Source of the DNA: Paraburkholderia phosphatilytica
Lineage (GTDB): Bacteria > Pseudomonadota > Gammaproteobacteria > Burkholderiales > Burkholderiaceae
DNA: 64,000 nucleotides
Assembly (NCBI RefSeq): GCF_003443895.1
Contig: NZ_QQOA01000011.1
Span: 62,001-126,000 of the forward strand
Direction of reading: 5' to 3'
The position numbers and the translations under genes are program-made. The stretch's first letter is position 1; each line of letters opens with the position of its first letter. Shown here piece after piece: positions 51,274 through 60,338 of this stretch. Below the pieces are notes generated by a model, which was not told the origin of the DNA, did no database searches, and worked only from the letters and a program-made list of their open reading frames with translations.

Positions 51274-52935
51274 TCACTGCGCGGCGCGTGCGGGAATCAG
51301 ATAGCGTGGCAGCGGTCCGACGCGCCACGCGAGCGGCTGGCCGTTCGTCACGGTGACGGTGGATTCGCCGCCCTGCCAGTCGCGCTGGATGTACTGCCCG
51401 GCCGGCAGCGGCAACGACACCGTGCGCGAGTCGGCGCCGACCGTCCAGCCGGCGATGATCGTATCGTTGGCGGTGCCGTACTGGAACGCCTTCACGTCCG
51501 GCTGATCGACGAGCGCGCGGTTCCACGCGCGCTCGCCGAGCGTCGTCGCGAGCACGGCGGCGCCGACGAACGCGGGCTTCGGCGTCAGATCGTGATGCAG
51601 CATGCCGAAGTTGTGTTCGTAGTTGTTCGGGTCCGTGCCGTCGTCGATGAAGTCGTACCAGAAAAGCGCCTTCACGGCGTCGTAGCGCCTCGACAGCAGG
51701 TAGCTGCGGATCAGGTTCGCCGCCTGGGTCGCTTCGTCCTGGCCCGGCACCTTCGGATTGACTGGCCAGCCCAGCTCCGTAATCCACACACTCAGCGTTC
51801 GTCCGTCCTTGCGCGGGCGATCGTGCGCGAAGTCCTTCAGATACGGCCACGTGGTCGGAATACTCACGGCATCGATCGGCGCGCCCTGTGCCTTGTAGCC
51901 GGTCTCGGGCGGGTTTGGCGGCATGTACGGGTGCACGCTGAAACCATCCTGGTCGTTGAGGCCGCCGCGGTCGATGATCGCGGTTGCGCAGTCGGCGCCC
52001 GGGCCGCCTCCGGATCCGCCGCCGCCGCATGAAATCACGGTCGCGTTCGGCGCCTGCTGCTTGACCGCCGCATAGGTCACCTTCAGCAGAGCCAGGTAAT
52101 TGTCGTAGCTGATCTCGCCGAAATTCGGCTCGTTCCACACTTCCCAATGCTTGACGAGATTGCCGTAGTGCTTGACCGCCTCGCTCACATAGCGCGCGAA
52201 GAGCTGCCGCTTCTGATCGGTATCGGGAAACTGCGACTTCGCGAACAGCGCCGGATAGGCGGACTTGTTGCCATAGTCGAGCACGATCAGCGGCGAGATG
52301 CCGAGATTGACCGCCTGCGACAGATAGTCGCTGTAGCGCGCCGGGAACGTGAACGTGCCCGGTGTTTTCTCGAGCTGCTGCCAGTACATCTCGTCGCGGA
52401 TCCATGAGAAGCCGGCCTGTTTGACGAGCGGCAGGATCAGCGCGGGCGAGTCCGTGGTCTGCGCGAAATGGGTGTCGACGCCGAAATCGTGCGGCGTGGG
52501 CGTGGTGCGCTTGGGCACCACTGCGAGATTCACCTGCGCGCGCGCGAGCGGCGCGGTTTCCTGCACGTCCACCTCGGCATCGATCCGGTAGAGCCCGGCA
52601 CGCAGGCCCGCAAGCGTGGTCTGGATCGTTTCGCCGCGCCCGCTGCCGTTCACCTTGTGGCGGTAGGTGGCCACCGCGGTGCGGATTACGCGTCCGTCGT
52701 CGTCGTACGGATACACGCGTACCGTCAGCGTCGCGTCGGCGGAATCGAGATCGGGACTGAGGCTGAAGCTCACATTGTGACTGGTCGCAGGCGGCACGAT
52801 CATCGAGCCGGCCGGGTTATCGGCGCGCAGTTGCGCGTGGCACAGCGAGGCGCCAAGCGCGAGCGGCAGCGCGCAGATCAGCGCGCGAAGGCGCGGCGCG
52901 GCGCGCTGTGCCGGAAGCGTCAAGCGGATCTTCAT
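51274..52935 (-). CDS. secreted PslG-like glycoside hydrolase (GH39-type)
   Basis: 553 residues from ATG 52935 (GAGGACACTACCC upstream). A Sec signal (LRALICALPLALGASLCHAQ) is followed by an N-terminal beta domain (about 35-150) and a TIM barrel. Acid/base Glu269 lies in VWNEPNFG and nucleophile Glu387 in WITELGWP. The C-terminal beta region has DTIIAGWTV. PslG of Pseudomonas is a periplasmic endoglycosidase of the Psl system that shapes EPS and biofilm. A similar role for this EPS is inferred. It follows the wzy gene by 87 bases and probably shares its transcript. Confidence 0.88.
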   Translation of the reverse strand: MKIRLTLPAQRAAPRLRALICALPLALGASLCHAQLRADNPAGSMIVPPATSHNVSFSLSPDLDSADATLTVRVYPYDDDGRVIRTAVATYRHKVNGSGRGETIQTTLAGLRAGLYRIDAEVDVQETAPLARAQVNLAVVPKRTTPTPHDFGVDTHFAQTTDSPALILPLVKQAGFSWIRDEMYWQQLEKTPGTFTFPARYSDYLSQAVNLGISPLIVLDYGNKSAYPALFAKSQFPDTDQKRQLFARYVSEAVKHYGNLVKHWEVWNEPNFGEISYDNYLALLKVTYAAVKQQAPNATVISCGGGGSGGGPGADCATAIIDRGGLNDQDGFSVHPYMPPNPPETGYKAQGAPIDAVSIPTTWPYLKDFAHDRPRKDGRTLSVWITELGWPVNPKVPGQDEATQAANLIRSYLLSRRYDAVKALFWYDFIDDGTDPNNYEHNFGMLHHDLTPKPAFVGAAVLATTLGERAWNRALVDQPDVKAFQYGTANDTIIAGWTVGADSRTVSLPLPAGQYIQRDWQGGESTVTVTNGQPLAWRVGPLPRYLIPARAAQ

Positions 52936-53022
52936 GGGTAGTGTCCTCGGCGTCGGGGCGCTGTCCGGCCTGCCAACCCCAGCCATGCGGGTGGCAGACG
53001 GGCAGGCAGGGCGGAAAGACGA

Positions 53023-54246
53023 TCAGAGCATCGCGGCCGGACGGCGGGGCTGCGGACGGCGCTGGACGGCGGTACGCACGGGGCGCAGACGGGCGATCAG
53101 GCGCGGCGTCGGCGGTGCGGCCGCGATCGCGCGCTGCTCGGCGATCCACTCGGCAAAGCGCGGCCAGTAGCAGATCACGTACGAGATCGGCACGAACGAC
53201 GTGACCATCAGCGGACTCAGCGTCGCGGTGGCGAGCAGGAACAGCAGCACCACGTAGCCGTCGGCCGCGGTGAAGCCGAGCACGCCGATCAGCACGAGCG
53301 CGGCGATGAGCCCCACGTCGACGATGAGGCCCGGCAGGCTCGAGAACGTGGCATCCCGCACGTAGTACTGCGCCTGACTCATGTGGATATAGGGCAGATA
53401 GCTGTAGTTATCCGCGAGCGCCTTGGCCTTCAGTCCCTTCAGCAGGTCGCTCAGGTTCGCGTCGAGCAGGAACGGATAGCCGCTGAAACGATCGGCGAAG
53501 GTCTCCGAGCCGAAGAAGTTGTGCTGCGCGAAATACAGCGCGACCAGCATCGACAACCCGAAGAACACGCCGATCGATACGAGCGGATGCAGTGAGCGTA
53601 GTGGACGGCGCGCGAGGTACAGCATCCCGAAGATGACCAGCACGAACGACGCCTTCGACAGGCTGATGAAGAGGCCGACGAGATAGAGCAGCAGCATCCA
53701 GCGGTTGCGTTTGCCCTGCAGCAGATACAGCACGAACGACACCGAGATCAATGACGCGAAGAAGCCCGCTTCCCGCGAGAAGCCGCAGACCCGCGCGAAC
53801 AGCATGATCTCGTAGAAGTTCGTATTCGTTTCCGCCGCGGCAGTGCCCCACAACATCTGCGATATCTGGTCCGGACCCAGCTGCACGGAGATGTCGTAGG
53901 CCACGTAGTAGGTGATGAACTGCACGATCGCGAACAGGATGTTGATCGCCATCCAGAAGTGCAGGTACTCCATGCGCCGGGCGATCGTATACATCACATA
54001 CGCGATACACACGCCGACCGCGACCAGCTTGATCGCCGCGGACGGCACGCTGAGCCCGCACGCGACGAGCGCGATGCCGAACGGCATGACCCAGCGGCGC
54101 GCGGTGGCGAGCAGGAAGCTGACGAACCCCGGATCGAAGAACGGCAGCACCACGTACAGATAGATGGTCAGGCCTTTGATCTGCGGATTGAAGATCACGC
54201 AGGTGAAAAACATGTAAAAAAGCACCGAGATGACTCGTGCGTACAT
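53023..54246 (-). CDS. Wzy-type EPS polymerase
   Basis: 407 residues from ATG 54246 (GGAGATGCC upstream). Ten to twelve hydrophobic helices and a long periplasmic loop (about 265-330: NFFGSETFADRFSGYPFLLD and DNYSYLPYIHMSQAQYYVRD), as in O-antigen ligase/polymerase proteins. The tail is Arg/Pro-rich. It polymerises repeat units on the periplasmic face. Sequence identity in this family is low; the call rests on topology and on being the only such protein in the locus. A sigma54-like promoter lies about 230 bases upstream. Confidence 0.82.
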   Translation of the reverse strand: MYARVISVLFYMFFTCVIFNPQIKGLTIYLYVVLPFFDPGFVSFLLATARRWVMPFGIALVACGLSVPSAAIKLVAVGVCIAYVMYTIARRMEYLHFWMAINILFAIVQFITYYVAYDISVQLGPDQISQMLWGTAAAETNTNFYEIMLFARVCGFSREAGFFASLISVSFVLYLLQGKRNRWMLLLYLVGLFISLSKASFVLVIFGMLYLARRPLRSLHPLVSIGVFFGLSMLVALYFAQHNFFGSETFADRFSGYPFLLDANLSDLLKGLKAKALADNYSYLPYIHMSQAQYYVRDATFSSLPGLIVDVGLIAALVLIGVLGFTAADGYVVLLFLLATATLSPLMVTSFVPISYVICYWPRFAEWIAEQRAIAAAPPTPRLIARLRPVRTAVQRRPQPRRPAAML

Positions 54247-54682
54247 GGCATCTCCAACGCGTCGAGCGCGGTGCATCTGCATCCGCGATCGTGTAAAAAA
54301 GAAAACGGTCCGTCCAGGAAGGACAATGTCGGCCGTCGGCAATACCCGTCCACGCGCGGGCTTCGGCGACATGGCGCCAGCGTGCCTCGCACGAACCCGA
54401 TCCGATGGCCGTGAGGCCATTCATGCGGAGATGGGCCGTGGCCCTGCGACTCGTCAGTAACGAGCCCTTATTCGCTGCACATAATGTGCCAGCCAGCCTC
54501 CAATGTTCAAATTAAAGGCGAAGCTGTTGCACGACCGTGCGGGAGCGCACTTTCGCGTGTCCGGGTGGTGCGTCCTTCGAATCCATGCGCCGCCGTCCAT
54601 ATGATGGAACGCGAATCGAGGCAACCCTCGCATCCCACCGGAACCTGTGTGTGAAACCGTACTGAGGGGGTACTCCGGGTAA
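54247..54682. other. divergent intergenic region, wzy / family 4 transferase
   Basis: 436 bases with no credible gene. It contains the sigma54-like site 54476-54491 (minus) overlapping a perfect palindrome GCACATAATGTGC (54477-54489). It also includes an A-rich stretch near 54292. Promoters for both flanking genes are expected here. Confidence 0.5.
54476..54491 (-). promoter_or_regulatory. candidate sigma54 promoter for wzy and the PslG-like gene
   Basis: The minus strand reads TGGCACATTATGTGCA. It keeps TGGCAC and TGCA with GG-N10-GC spacing and matches 10 of 12 consensus positions. The predicted start is near 54465, leaving about 220 bases to the wzy ATG. The same bases form the palindrome GCACATAATGTGC, so an operator is an alternative reading. 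Confidence 0.45.
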
Positions 54683-55918
54683 ATGCCTAATCGAGGCGAT
54701 GACGCGACGAACGTAACGATATGGAGGGGGACGACGTTGAACCGGGAACCAGCTATCGCAACCGCGCAATCCGCCGCGGCGGCCGATCCGGCCCGTGCGG
54801 CCGCGCCGATCGATACGCGCTCGCGTACCTTTGCCGACGCGCTGGCGATCAACGGGAAGTTCGCGTCGCAGCGGATGACTGGCGTGCAGCGGGTCGGTTA
54901 CGAACTGGCCGCCGCGTTCCTGCGGCTCTGCCCCGAAGGCTCGGCGCCGCTCGTGCTGATGCCGTCGGACGCGAATGCGGAAGTGAGTCTGCCGCGCGCG
55001 AAGACCTTGCGCGGATCGATGGCAGGCAATCTGTGGGAGCAGCTTGCGCTGCCATTTTCGACGGGCGGCCGAACACTGCTGAGCCTGTGCAACATCGGCC
55101 CGTTGTTCGCGCGCCGCCAGGTGCTGATGATCCACGACGTGGCCGTCTACGACCTGCCCGAAAACTATTCGTGGAAGTACCGGCTCTGGTATCGCTTCGC
55201 GTATTCGGTGCTGAAATCGCGTGTCGAACGCATCGTGACGGTGTCGGAGTTCTCGAAGGCGCGCATCGTCGAACGGCTGCGCATTCCCGCTGAGCGCATT
55301 GCCGTTGTGCCGAACGGCGTCGATCATTTCGACCGAATCGAGCCCGACGCGCGCGTGCTCGGCAAGCTCGGTCTGCGGCGCGACGGCTACGTGCTGATCG
55401 TCGGCAATCTGTCGGTTGGCAAGAATCTGGCTCGCGTGCTCGCGGCCGTCGAACAGCTCGGCGAACGTTACGACTGGAAGTTCGTCGTGGTCGGCAGTTG
55501 CGATCTCAAGGTGTTCAATTCGAGCGCGAAGACCAACTACGAGCAGTCGAAGAGCATCGTGCAGGCTGGCTTCGTGTCCGACGGCGAGCTGAAGTCGCTG
55601 TACGAGCACGCGGGCTGCTTCGTGTTTCCGTCGTTATACGAAGGATTCGGATTGCCGCCGCTCGAGGCGATGTCGTGCGGCTGTCCGGTGGTCACGTCGC
55701 GCGAGGCCTCGCTGCCCGAGGTATGCGGCGACGCGGCGGTCTATTGCGACGCGTGGTCGGTGGACGACATCGCGGCGAAGATCGCGGAGGTGATGAACGA
55801 CGCGGCGTTGCGCGACGATCTGCGGCAGCGCGGCCGCGAACGCGCAAAACGCTTCAGCTGGGACAACGCGGCCCGGCGCCTCTTCGACGCGGTGACGCGG
55901 GAGGGGCGCGCTGGGTGA
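54683..55918 (+). CDS. family 4 glycosyltransferase
   Basis: 411 residues from ATG 54683. TTG 54737, 18 codons later and preceded by GGAGGGGGACGACG, may be the true start. GT-B fold: a Gln/Met acceptor loop ([16 protein letters not shown]), [16 protein letters not shown], the linker [10 protein letters not shown], and donor site [20 protein letters not shown] with [15 protein letters not shown] (E-x7-E). These are hallmarks of WbpY/MtfA-like mannosyl or rhamnosyl transferases. It adds one sugar of the repeat unit. It is convergent with the dioxygenase gene. Confidence 0.9.
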   Translation: MPNRGDDATNVTIWRGTTLNREPAIATAQSAAAADPARAAAPIDTRSRTFADALAINGKFASQRMTGVQRVGYELAAAFLRLCPEGSAPLVLMPSDANAEVSLPRAKTLRGSMAGNLWEQLALPFSTGGRTLLSLCNIGPLFARRQVLMIHDVAVYDLPENYSWKYRLWYRFAYSVLKSRVERIVTVSEFSKARIVERLRIPAERIAVVPNGVDHFDRIEPDARVLGKLGLRRDGYVLIVGNLSVGKNLARVLAAVEQLGERYDWKFVVVGSCDLKVFNSSAKTNYEQSKSIVQAGFVSDGELKSLYEHAGCFVFPSLYEGFGLPPLEAMSCGCPVVTSREASLPEVCGDAAVYCDAWSVDDIAAKIAEVMNDAALRDDLRQRGRERAKRFSWDNAARRLFDAVTREGRAG

Positions 55919-55983
55919 GCCGACTGCCGCGGCGCGCGTGGCAGCGGGCGCGCCGGCCGATTTCGCCGGGCGCGCCCGGACGC

Positions 55984-56916
55984 TCAGCCAAGGCGGCGCA
56001 GTGCGCGTGCAACGCGTCGCACGAAACTGCCGCGAGCCTGATGGCGGCCGCGCCGGGCGCGCCGCAGCAGCTCGATGACGACGCCGCCGCGCCGTAGCCA
56101 CTGCTGGCGACGTCGCGCGGTCGTCTCGTCGCGGCCTTGCAGCCATTCGAATGCGAGCGGCGCGACGTTCAGACGCGGGGGCGTCGAAAACACGAGGATA
56201 TAGGCGAGGCGGGGATTCGGCGTGAGGTTGGCGCCCGCCGAATGCAGCGTCCTCGCCGTATGGATCACCGCACCGCCCGGTGGCAGGGGGCAGTACACCG
56301 CATCGGACGGATCGAAGTCGCCGATGCATTGCAGGCCGTGTACGCGGGGATCGTCGTTGAAAGGCCGATGCGGCAGCACGCCGCGAGTCTGCGAAAGCGG
56401 AATGTAACGCATGCAGCCGTTGTCGATCGTGGCGTCCGTAGTCGGCATCCAGATCGCAATCTGCTGGCGGCCGCGATTCGCGTCGGACTGGTAAGCCTCA
56501 TCCTGATGCCACGGCGTTTCGGCACCATGGAACGCGGGCTTGTAGATAGCGTGATCGAAGGCGAACGCGGCGTCGGGGCCGAGCACCTGGCGCGCGATGG
56601 CCAGCGCGTTGCGGAAGTACGCGGTTTTGTGCAGTTGCGGAGCGTAATGGTGAGTCCAGACGAGTTCGGTGAGCTGGTCGGAACCGGGGCCGTCTTCAGG
56701 GTCGACGATGTCGTGGCGCGAGCCCTCCTTGAAGCCGACCTTGCGGTCGAGCAGGTCTTTGATGGTCGCGTCGATCCGTATGACTTCGGAGCGCGGCGCG
56801 ATGGACGGCAAGGTGACGAAGCCCGAACGGCGAAGGACGTCGAGTTGTTCGTCCGTGAGGGGTTGTGCTGCAGCTGCTTCGTCGACGCTGTAAGTATTGT
56901 TGATCAGGGTCGCCAC
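55984..56916 (-). CDS. phytanoyl-CoA dioxygenase-family Fe(II)/2-oxoglutarate oxygenase
   Basis: 310 residues. Iron ligands are likely His and Asp in TPWHQDEAYQSD and the distal His in HTARTLHSAGAN. The 2-oxoglutarate-binding Arg is probably in NLTPNPRLAYILVF. The C-terminal 40 residues are Arg-rich and not part of the fold. The family hydroxylates lipids, amino acids or natural products. Its place between an EPS transferase and rmlB suggests that it modifies a sugar, lipid carrier or small metabolite of this locus, but nothing in the sequence fixes the substrate. It is convergent with the transferase gene and divergent from rmlB. Confidence 0.85.
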   Translation of the reverse strand: MATLINNTYSVDEAAAAQPLTDEQLDVLRRSGFVTLPSIAPRSEVIRIDATIKDLLDRKVGFKEGSRHDIVDPEDGPGSDQLTELVWTHHYAPQLHKTAYFRNALAIARQVLGPDAAFAFDHAIYKPAFHGAETPWHQDEAYQSDANRGRQQIAIWMPTTDATIDNGCMRYIPLSQTRGVLPHRPFNDDPRVHGLQCIGDFDPSDAVYCPLPPGGAVIHTARTLHSAGANLTPNPRLAYILVFSTPPRLNVAPLAFEWLQGRDETTARRRQQWLRRGGVVIELLRRARRGRHQARGSFVRRVARALRRLG

Positions 56917-57421
56917 GTTGTGAGCCTCTTCTTGTTTTGCGGCCGAACGCGAGGCGCCGGTGAAACGGAGGACGAGGGCGGGGTACGCGCTGGCTGCTTT
57001 CGTTGGAATACAGATGGGGACAACCGGGCCAGCCGACAGTCAGCTTTCGTCGGAAGAACGGGAGGCCGGGCTGAAGTGAGCCCGATGCTATTTAGTGGTA
57101 CAGACCGCTTCTGTACGGTTTCGCACATGACGCATGGCGGCGGTCCGTAGGGTTCATTGCACGGTCATGTCGACCCGGTCAGGGTTTACGGCAGTCCTGA
57201 AATTTGCACGTAACGTTTCACTGACAACGAACTGACAAACGCCAAGAAAATGGCTTGAAATACAGGTTGAAAACGCGAGTCGAGAGCGCCCTGTTTGCGT
57301 GGCGCGAGAACCGCGCGGCAGGACGGAGCGATGCGTTGGTTGTCCGCGCATCGAACATGAAGTTGCCAGGTCAAGGAAAGGACCGCAGGCAACGGCGATG
57401 TGTTCAAGGTGAGGAGATGCA
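56917..57421. other. divergent intergenic region, dioxygenase / rmlB
   Basis: 505 bases without a credible gene. The rmlB ribosome-binding site GAGGAG lies 6 bases before its ATG. A weak sigma54-like -24 element (TGGCGCG at 57300-57306) has a poor -12 partner. Confidence 0.45.
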
Positions 57422-58483
57422 ATGATTCTAGTAACGGGCGGTGCGGGCTTTATCGGCGCGAACTTCGTGATCGACTGGTTGCGCGTGATGGGCGAGGCGG
57501 TGGTCAACGTCGACAAGCTCACCTACGCGGGCAATCTCGGCACGCTTCAGTCGCTGCACGACGATCCACGCCACAGCTTCGCGCGTGCGGATATCTGCGA
57601 CCGCGCGGCCATCGGGCAGCTGCTGTCCACGTACAAACCGCGCGCAATCGTGCATTTCGCGGCGGAGAGTCACGTAGACCGCTCGATTCACGGACCCGGC
57701 GATTTCGTGCAGACCAATGTGATCGGCACATTCACGTTGCTCGAAGCGGCACGCGAATACTGGAGCGCGCTCGAGGGCGAAGCGAAGACCTCGTTCCGCT
57801 TCCTGCACGTCTCCACCGACGAAGTGTTCGGCTCGCTCGGCGCGGACGATGCGCCGTTCTCCGAAACGACCGCGTACGCGCCAAACAGCCCCTATTCGGC
57901 GTCGAAGGCGGGCTCGGATCATCTGGTGCGCGCATGGCACCACACTTACGGGCTGCCGGTGCTGACCACGAACTGCTCGAATAACTACGGTCCGTACCAG
58001 TTCCCCGAGAAGCTGATCCCACTGATGATCACGCGTGCGCTGTCGGGCGATGCGCTACCGGTCTATGGCGACGGGCAGAACGTGCGCGACTGGCTATATG
58101 TGGGCGATCACTGCAGCGCGATCCGCGAAGTGCTCGTGCGCGGTGTGCCCGGCGAGACCTACAACGTGGGCGGCTGGAACGAGATGAAGAATCTCGACGT
58201 GGTCCATGTGCTGTGCGATCTGCTGGATCGCGAGCGGCCGAAGCAGGCAGGCTCGTACCGTGACCAGATCACCCGCGTGACCGACCGGCCGGGGCACGAC
58301 CGGCGCTACGCGATCGATGCGCGCAAGCTCGAACGGGAGCTGGGATGGAAGCCTGCAGAGACCTTCGAAAGCGGGCTCGCGAAAACGGTGCAGTGGTATC
58401 TCGACAATCAGGAGTGGGTCGATGACGTCGCGTCAGGCGACTACCGCAAGTGGGTGACGACCCACTATGCCAAGGTAGCGTGA
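57422..58483 (+). CDS. rmlB: dTDP-glucose 4,6-dehydratase
   Basis: 353 residues, the normal RmlB length. NAD-binding [18 protein letters not shown], then [17 protein letters not shown], the catalytic region [11 protein letters not shown] and Tyr/Lys in [16 protein letters not shown], followed by [19 protein letters not shown]. It converts dTDP-glucose to dTDP-4-keto-6-deoxyglucose, the common step to rhamnose and related sugars. ATG 57422 has GAGGAG upstream. rmlC follows after 141 bases on the same strand. Confidence 0.97.
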   Translation: MILVTGGAGFIGANFVIDWLRVMGEAVVNVDKLTYAGNLGTLQSLHDDPRHSFARADICDRAAIGQLLSTYKPRAIVHFAAESHVDRSIHGPGDFVQTNVIGTFTLLEAAREYWSALEGEAKTSFRFLHVSTDEVFGSLGADDAPFSETTAYAPNSPYSASKAGSDHLVRAWHHTYGLPVLTTNCSNNYGPYQFPEKLIPLMITRALSGDALPVYGDGQNVRDWLYVGDHCSAIREVLVRGVPGETYNVGGWNEMKNLDVVHVLCDLLDRERPKQAGSYRDQITRVTDRPGHDRRYAIDARKLERELGWKPAETFESGLAKTVQWYLDNQEWVDDVASGDYRKWVTTHYAKVA

Positions 58484-58624
58484 TGCCGTGGCCGGTGCGA
58501 TGCGTCACACGCCCGCATCGCATCGGCCGCGTTCGAAGAGTGTCCGTCCGGCAGCACGCGGTGCCGGTTACGGGTCACCGTCAAACGAGACCCGCTTACG
58601 AACTTCCAGACGGAGCCAGCCGAC

Positions 58625-59176
58625 ATGGCTATCCAGGTGACATCGACCGCGCTGCCAGAAGTAAAAATAGTCGAGCCGACCGTGTTCGGCGATACGCGCG
58701 GTTTCTTCTTCGAGAGCTTCAACCTGCGTGAATTTCACGAGAACGTCGCGCGCGGGTTCGAGTTCGTGCAGGACAACCATTCGCGCTCCACGCGCGGCGT
58801 GCTGCGTGGCCTGCACTATCAGATCCAGCATCCGCAGGGCAAGCTGGTGCGGGTCGTATCGGGCCAGGTGTTCGATGTCGCGGTGGATCTGCGCATCAGT
58901 TCGCCGCTCTTCGGCAAATGGACGGGCACCATGCTCTCCGCCGACAACCACCGGCAACTGTGGATTCCACCGGGCTTCGCGCACGGCTTCATCGTGATAT
59001 CGCAGGAGGCCGAGTTCGTCTACAAGACCACAGACTTCTGGTTTCCCGAATACGAGCGTAGCCTCTTGTGGTGCGATCCCGAAGTGGACATCGACTGGCC
59101 GATCGAATTCGAGCCCGTGCTCGCGCCGAAAGATGCTGCGGGCAAGCTGCTTTACGAAGCGGAGTGCTTTCCCTGA
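58625..59176 (+). CDS. rmlC: dTDP-4-dehydrorhamnose 3,5-epimerase
   Basis: 183 residues, the usual RmlC length. A cupin with DTRGFFFESFNLREF, the active-site HisTyr in GVLRGLHYQIQHPQGKLVRV, and WIPPGFAHGFIVIS. It turns the RmlB product into dTDP-4-keto-L-rhamnose. The reductase RmlD that completes dTDP-L-rhamnose was not found in this window. The last 25 bases overlap the end of the convergent TetR-family gene. Confidence 0.96.
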   Translation: MAIQVTSTALPEVKIVEPTVFGDTRGFFFESFNLREFHENVARGFEFVQDNHSRSTRGVLRGLHYQIQHPQGKLVRVVSGQVFDVAVDLRISSPLFGKWTGTMLSADNHRQLWIPPGFAHGFIVISQEAEFVYKTTDFWFPEYERSLLWCDPEVDIDWPIEFEPVLAPKDAAGKLLYEAECFP

Positions 59177-59850
59177 CGCTTCGCGCCGCACGCGCGCAGC
59201 ACGAGCGTCACTACCTCTTCGGTGGCGGCGTCGAAGGCTTTCTTCGATAGCGCGCGCTTGCCGGCGAGCGCGACGATCTGCGCGTCGAAATCGGCGAAGT
59301 GCTGCGTCAGCGCCCAGATCATGAAGAGCAGCGTGCGCGCATCCACCGGTGCGAGCAGTCCGCGCGCAACCCAGCCGTCGATCATCGCGACGCGGGTTTC
59401 CATCCACGGCTTCACCGCCTCCGTCAGGATGTCCTGCATGTGCGTCGCGCCGTGGATGATCTCGTTTGCCCACACTTTCGAGCCGAGCGGACGGCGGCGC
59501 GACAGCTCCATTTTCGCGCGCACGTAGCCTGCAATCGCTTCGACCGGGTCGTCGTTCGATTCGAACGAATCCGCCGCGCGATGCCATTCCTCGAACACGT
59601 CTTCGAGCACACGCCGGTACAGGTCGAGCTTGGTCGGGAAGTAGTAGTGCAGGTTGGCTTTCGGCAGTCCGGCGCGCTCCGCGATCATCGCGGTGCTCGC
59701 GCCTTCCAGTCCGCGCTCCGCGAATACGGCTTCCGCGCAGGCCAGCAGATGGGCCTCGTTGGAGCTGCGAATGTGTGCCTTGCGCCGCCGCAAAGGCTGC
59801 GCCTGCGTTTCCCGTTCGGCGCCCGCGGCGAGCGTTTCGTCGATCTTCAT
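59152..59850 (-). CDS. TetR-family regulator, RutR-like
   Basis: 232 residues. The N-terminal helix-turn-helix (about 30-80) contains MIAERAGLPKANLHYYFPTK, the RutR-type recognition helix, and the C-terminal effector domain has SRRRPLGSKVWANEIIHGA, typical of the RutR/YcdC group. RutR binds uracil and represses pyrimidine-use genes. Here it is divergent from a pyrimidine-catabolism operon with a RutR-like palindrome between them, so it likely represses that operon and itself. Its 3' end overlaps rmlC by 25 bases. Confidence 0.9.
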   Translation of the reverse strand: MKIDETLAAGAERETQAQPLRRRKAHIRSSNEAHLLACAEAVFAERGLEGASTAMIAERAGLPKANLHYYFPTKLDLYRRVLEDVFEEWHRAADSFESNDDPVEAIAGYVRAKMELSRRRPLGSKVWANEIIHGATHMQDILTEAVKPWMETRVAMIDGWVARGLLAPVDARTLLFMIWALTQHFADFDAQIVALAGKRALSKKAFDAATEEVVTLVLRACGAKRQGKHSAS

Positions 59851-60049
59851 CCAGAACCCTCAGTCGGCTGGGTTGCCGCATCGCGCCTCATTGTAGCGGC
59901 ATTGCACGCATCGCATCCGGCCTCGGCACCGCTCGCGCGATGCATCGGGTTAACCCGTCAAATGCTCGAACAGCACGCGTGCTGCAGCGCAATGGCACGC
60001 TTCTCGCAATGCAAGAAGCCATTGAAATCCCGGCGCTAATCGGCTAAAA

Positions 60050-60067
60050 CCTGTCCAATCGGACAGG
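60050..60067. promoter_or_regulatory. palindromic operator of the RutR type
   Basis: CCTGTCCAATCGGACAGG: 7-bp perfect arms around AATC. It has the same layout as the RutR box (TTGACCA-like arms; TG-x-CC core, CCAA..GG centre) with symmetric substitutions. It lies 200 bases before the divergent TetR start and 272 bases before the hydrolase gene. It is the most probable operator of the RutR-like repressor. Confidence 0.75.
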
Positions 60068-60338
60068 ATTGGGATCGCGGCTCATAGCGTACCGCAACTT
60101 CGGTCGAACGCATGCACCGCACGCGAGCGCGGCGCCCCAAAAGCAGTCTTGTCCGCACCTTGGCAGCGCCGGGTTAGCGCGTCTCAGAACCCGCTCAAGC
60201 AGCAGGCAATTGCAGTTCCGCAGTACGGCAGCATCTGTTTTACAGCCCGTCGTTCCTGGCGTTCGTCCGCATAGAGGCGAGCCGAGCGGACGGCGGCCCT
60301 CAGTACGGATCGCAGGATCCGGGTCAGGAGTAGAGCCG

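Noticed and set aside
57300..57315. TGGCGCG-like -24 element before rmlB
   Set aside because: The -12 half reads CCGCG; only 8 of 12 positions match. Too weak to call in GC-rich DNA.
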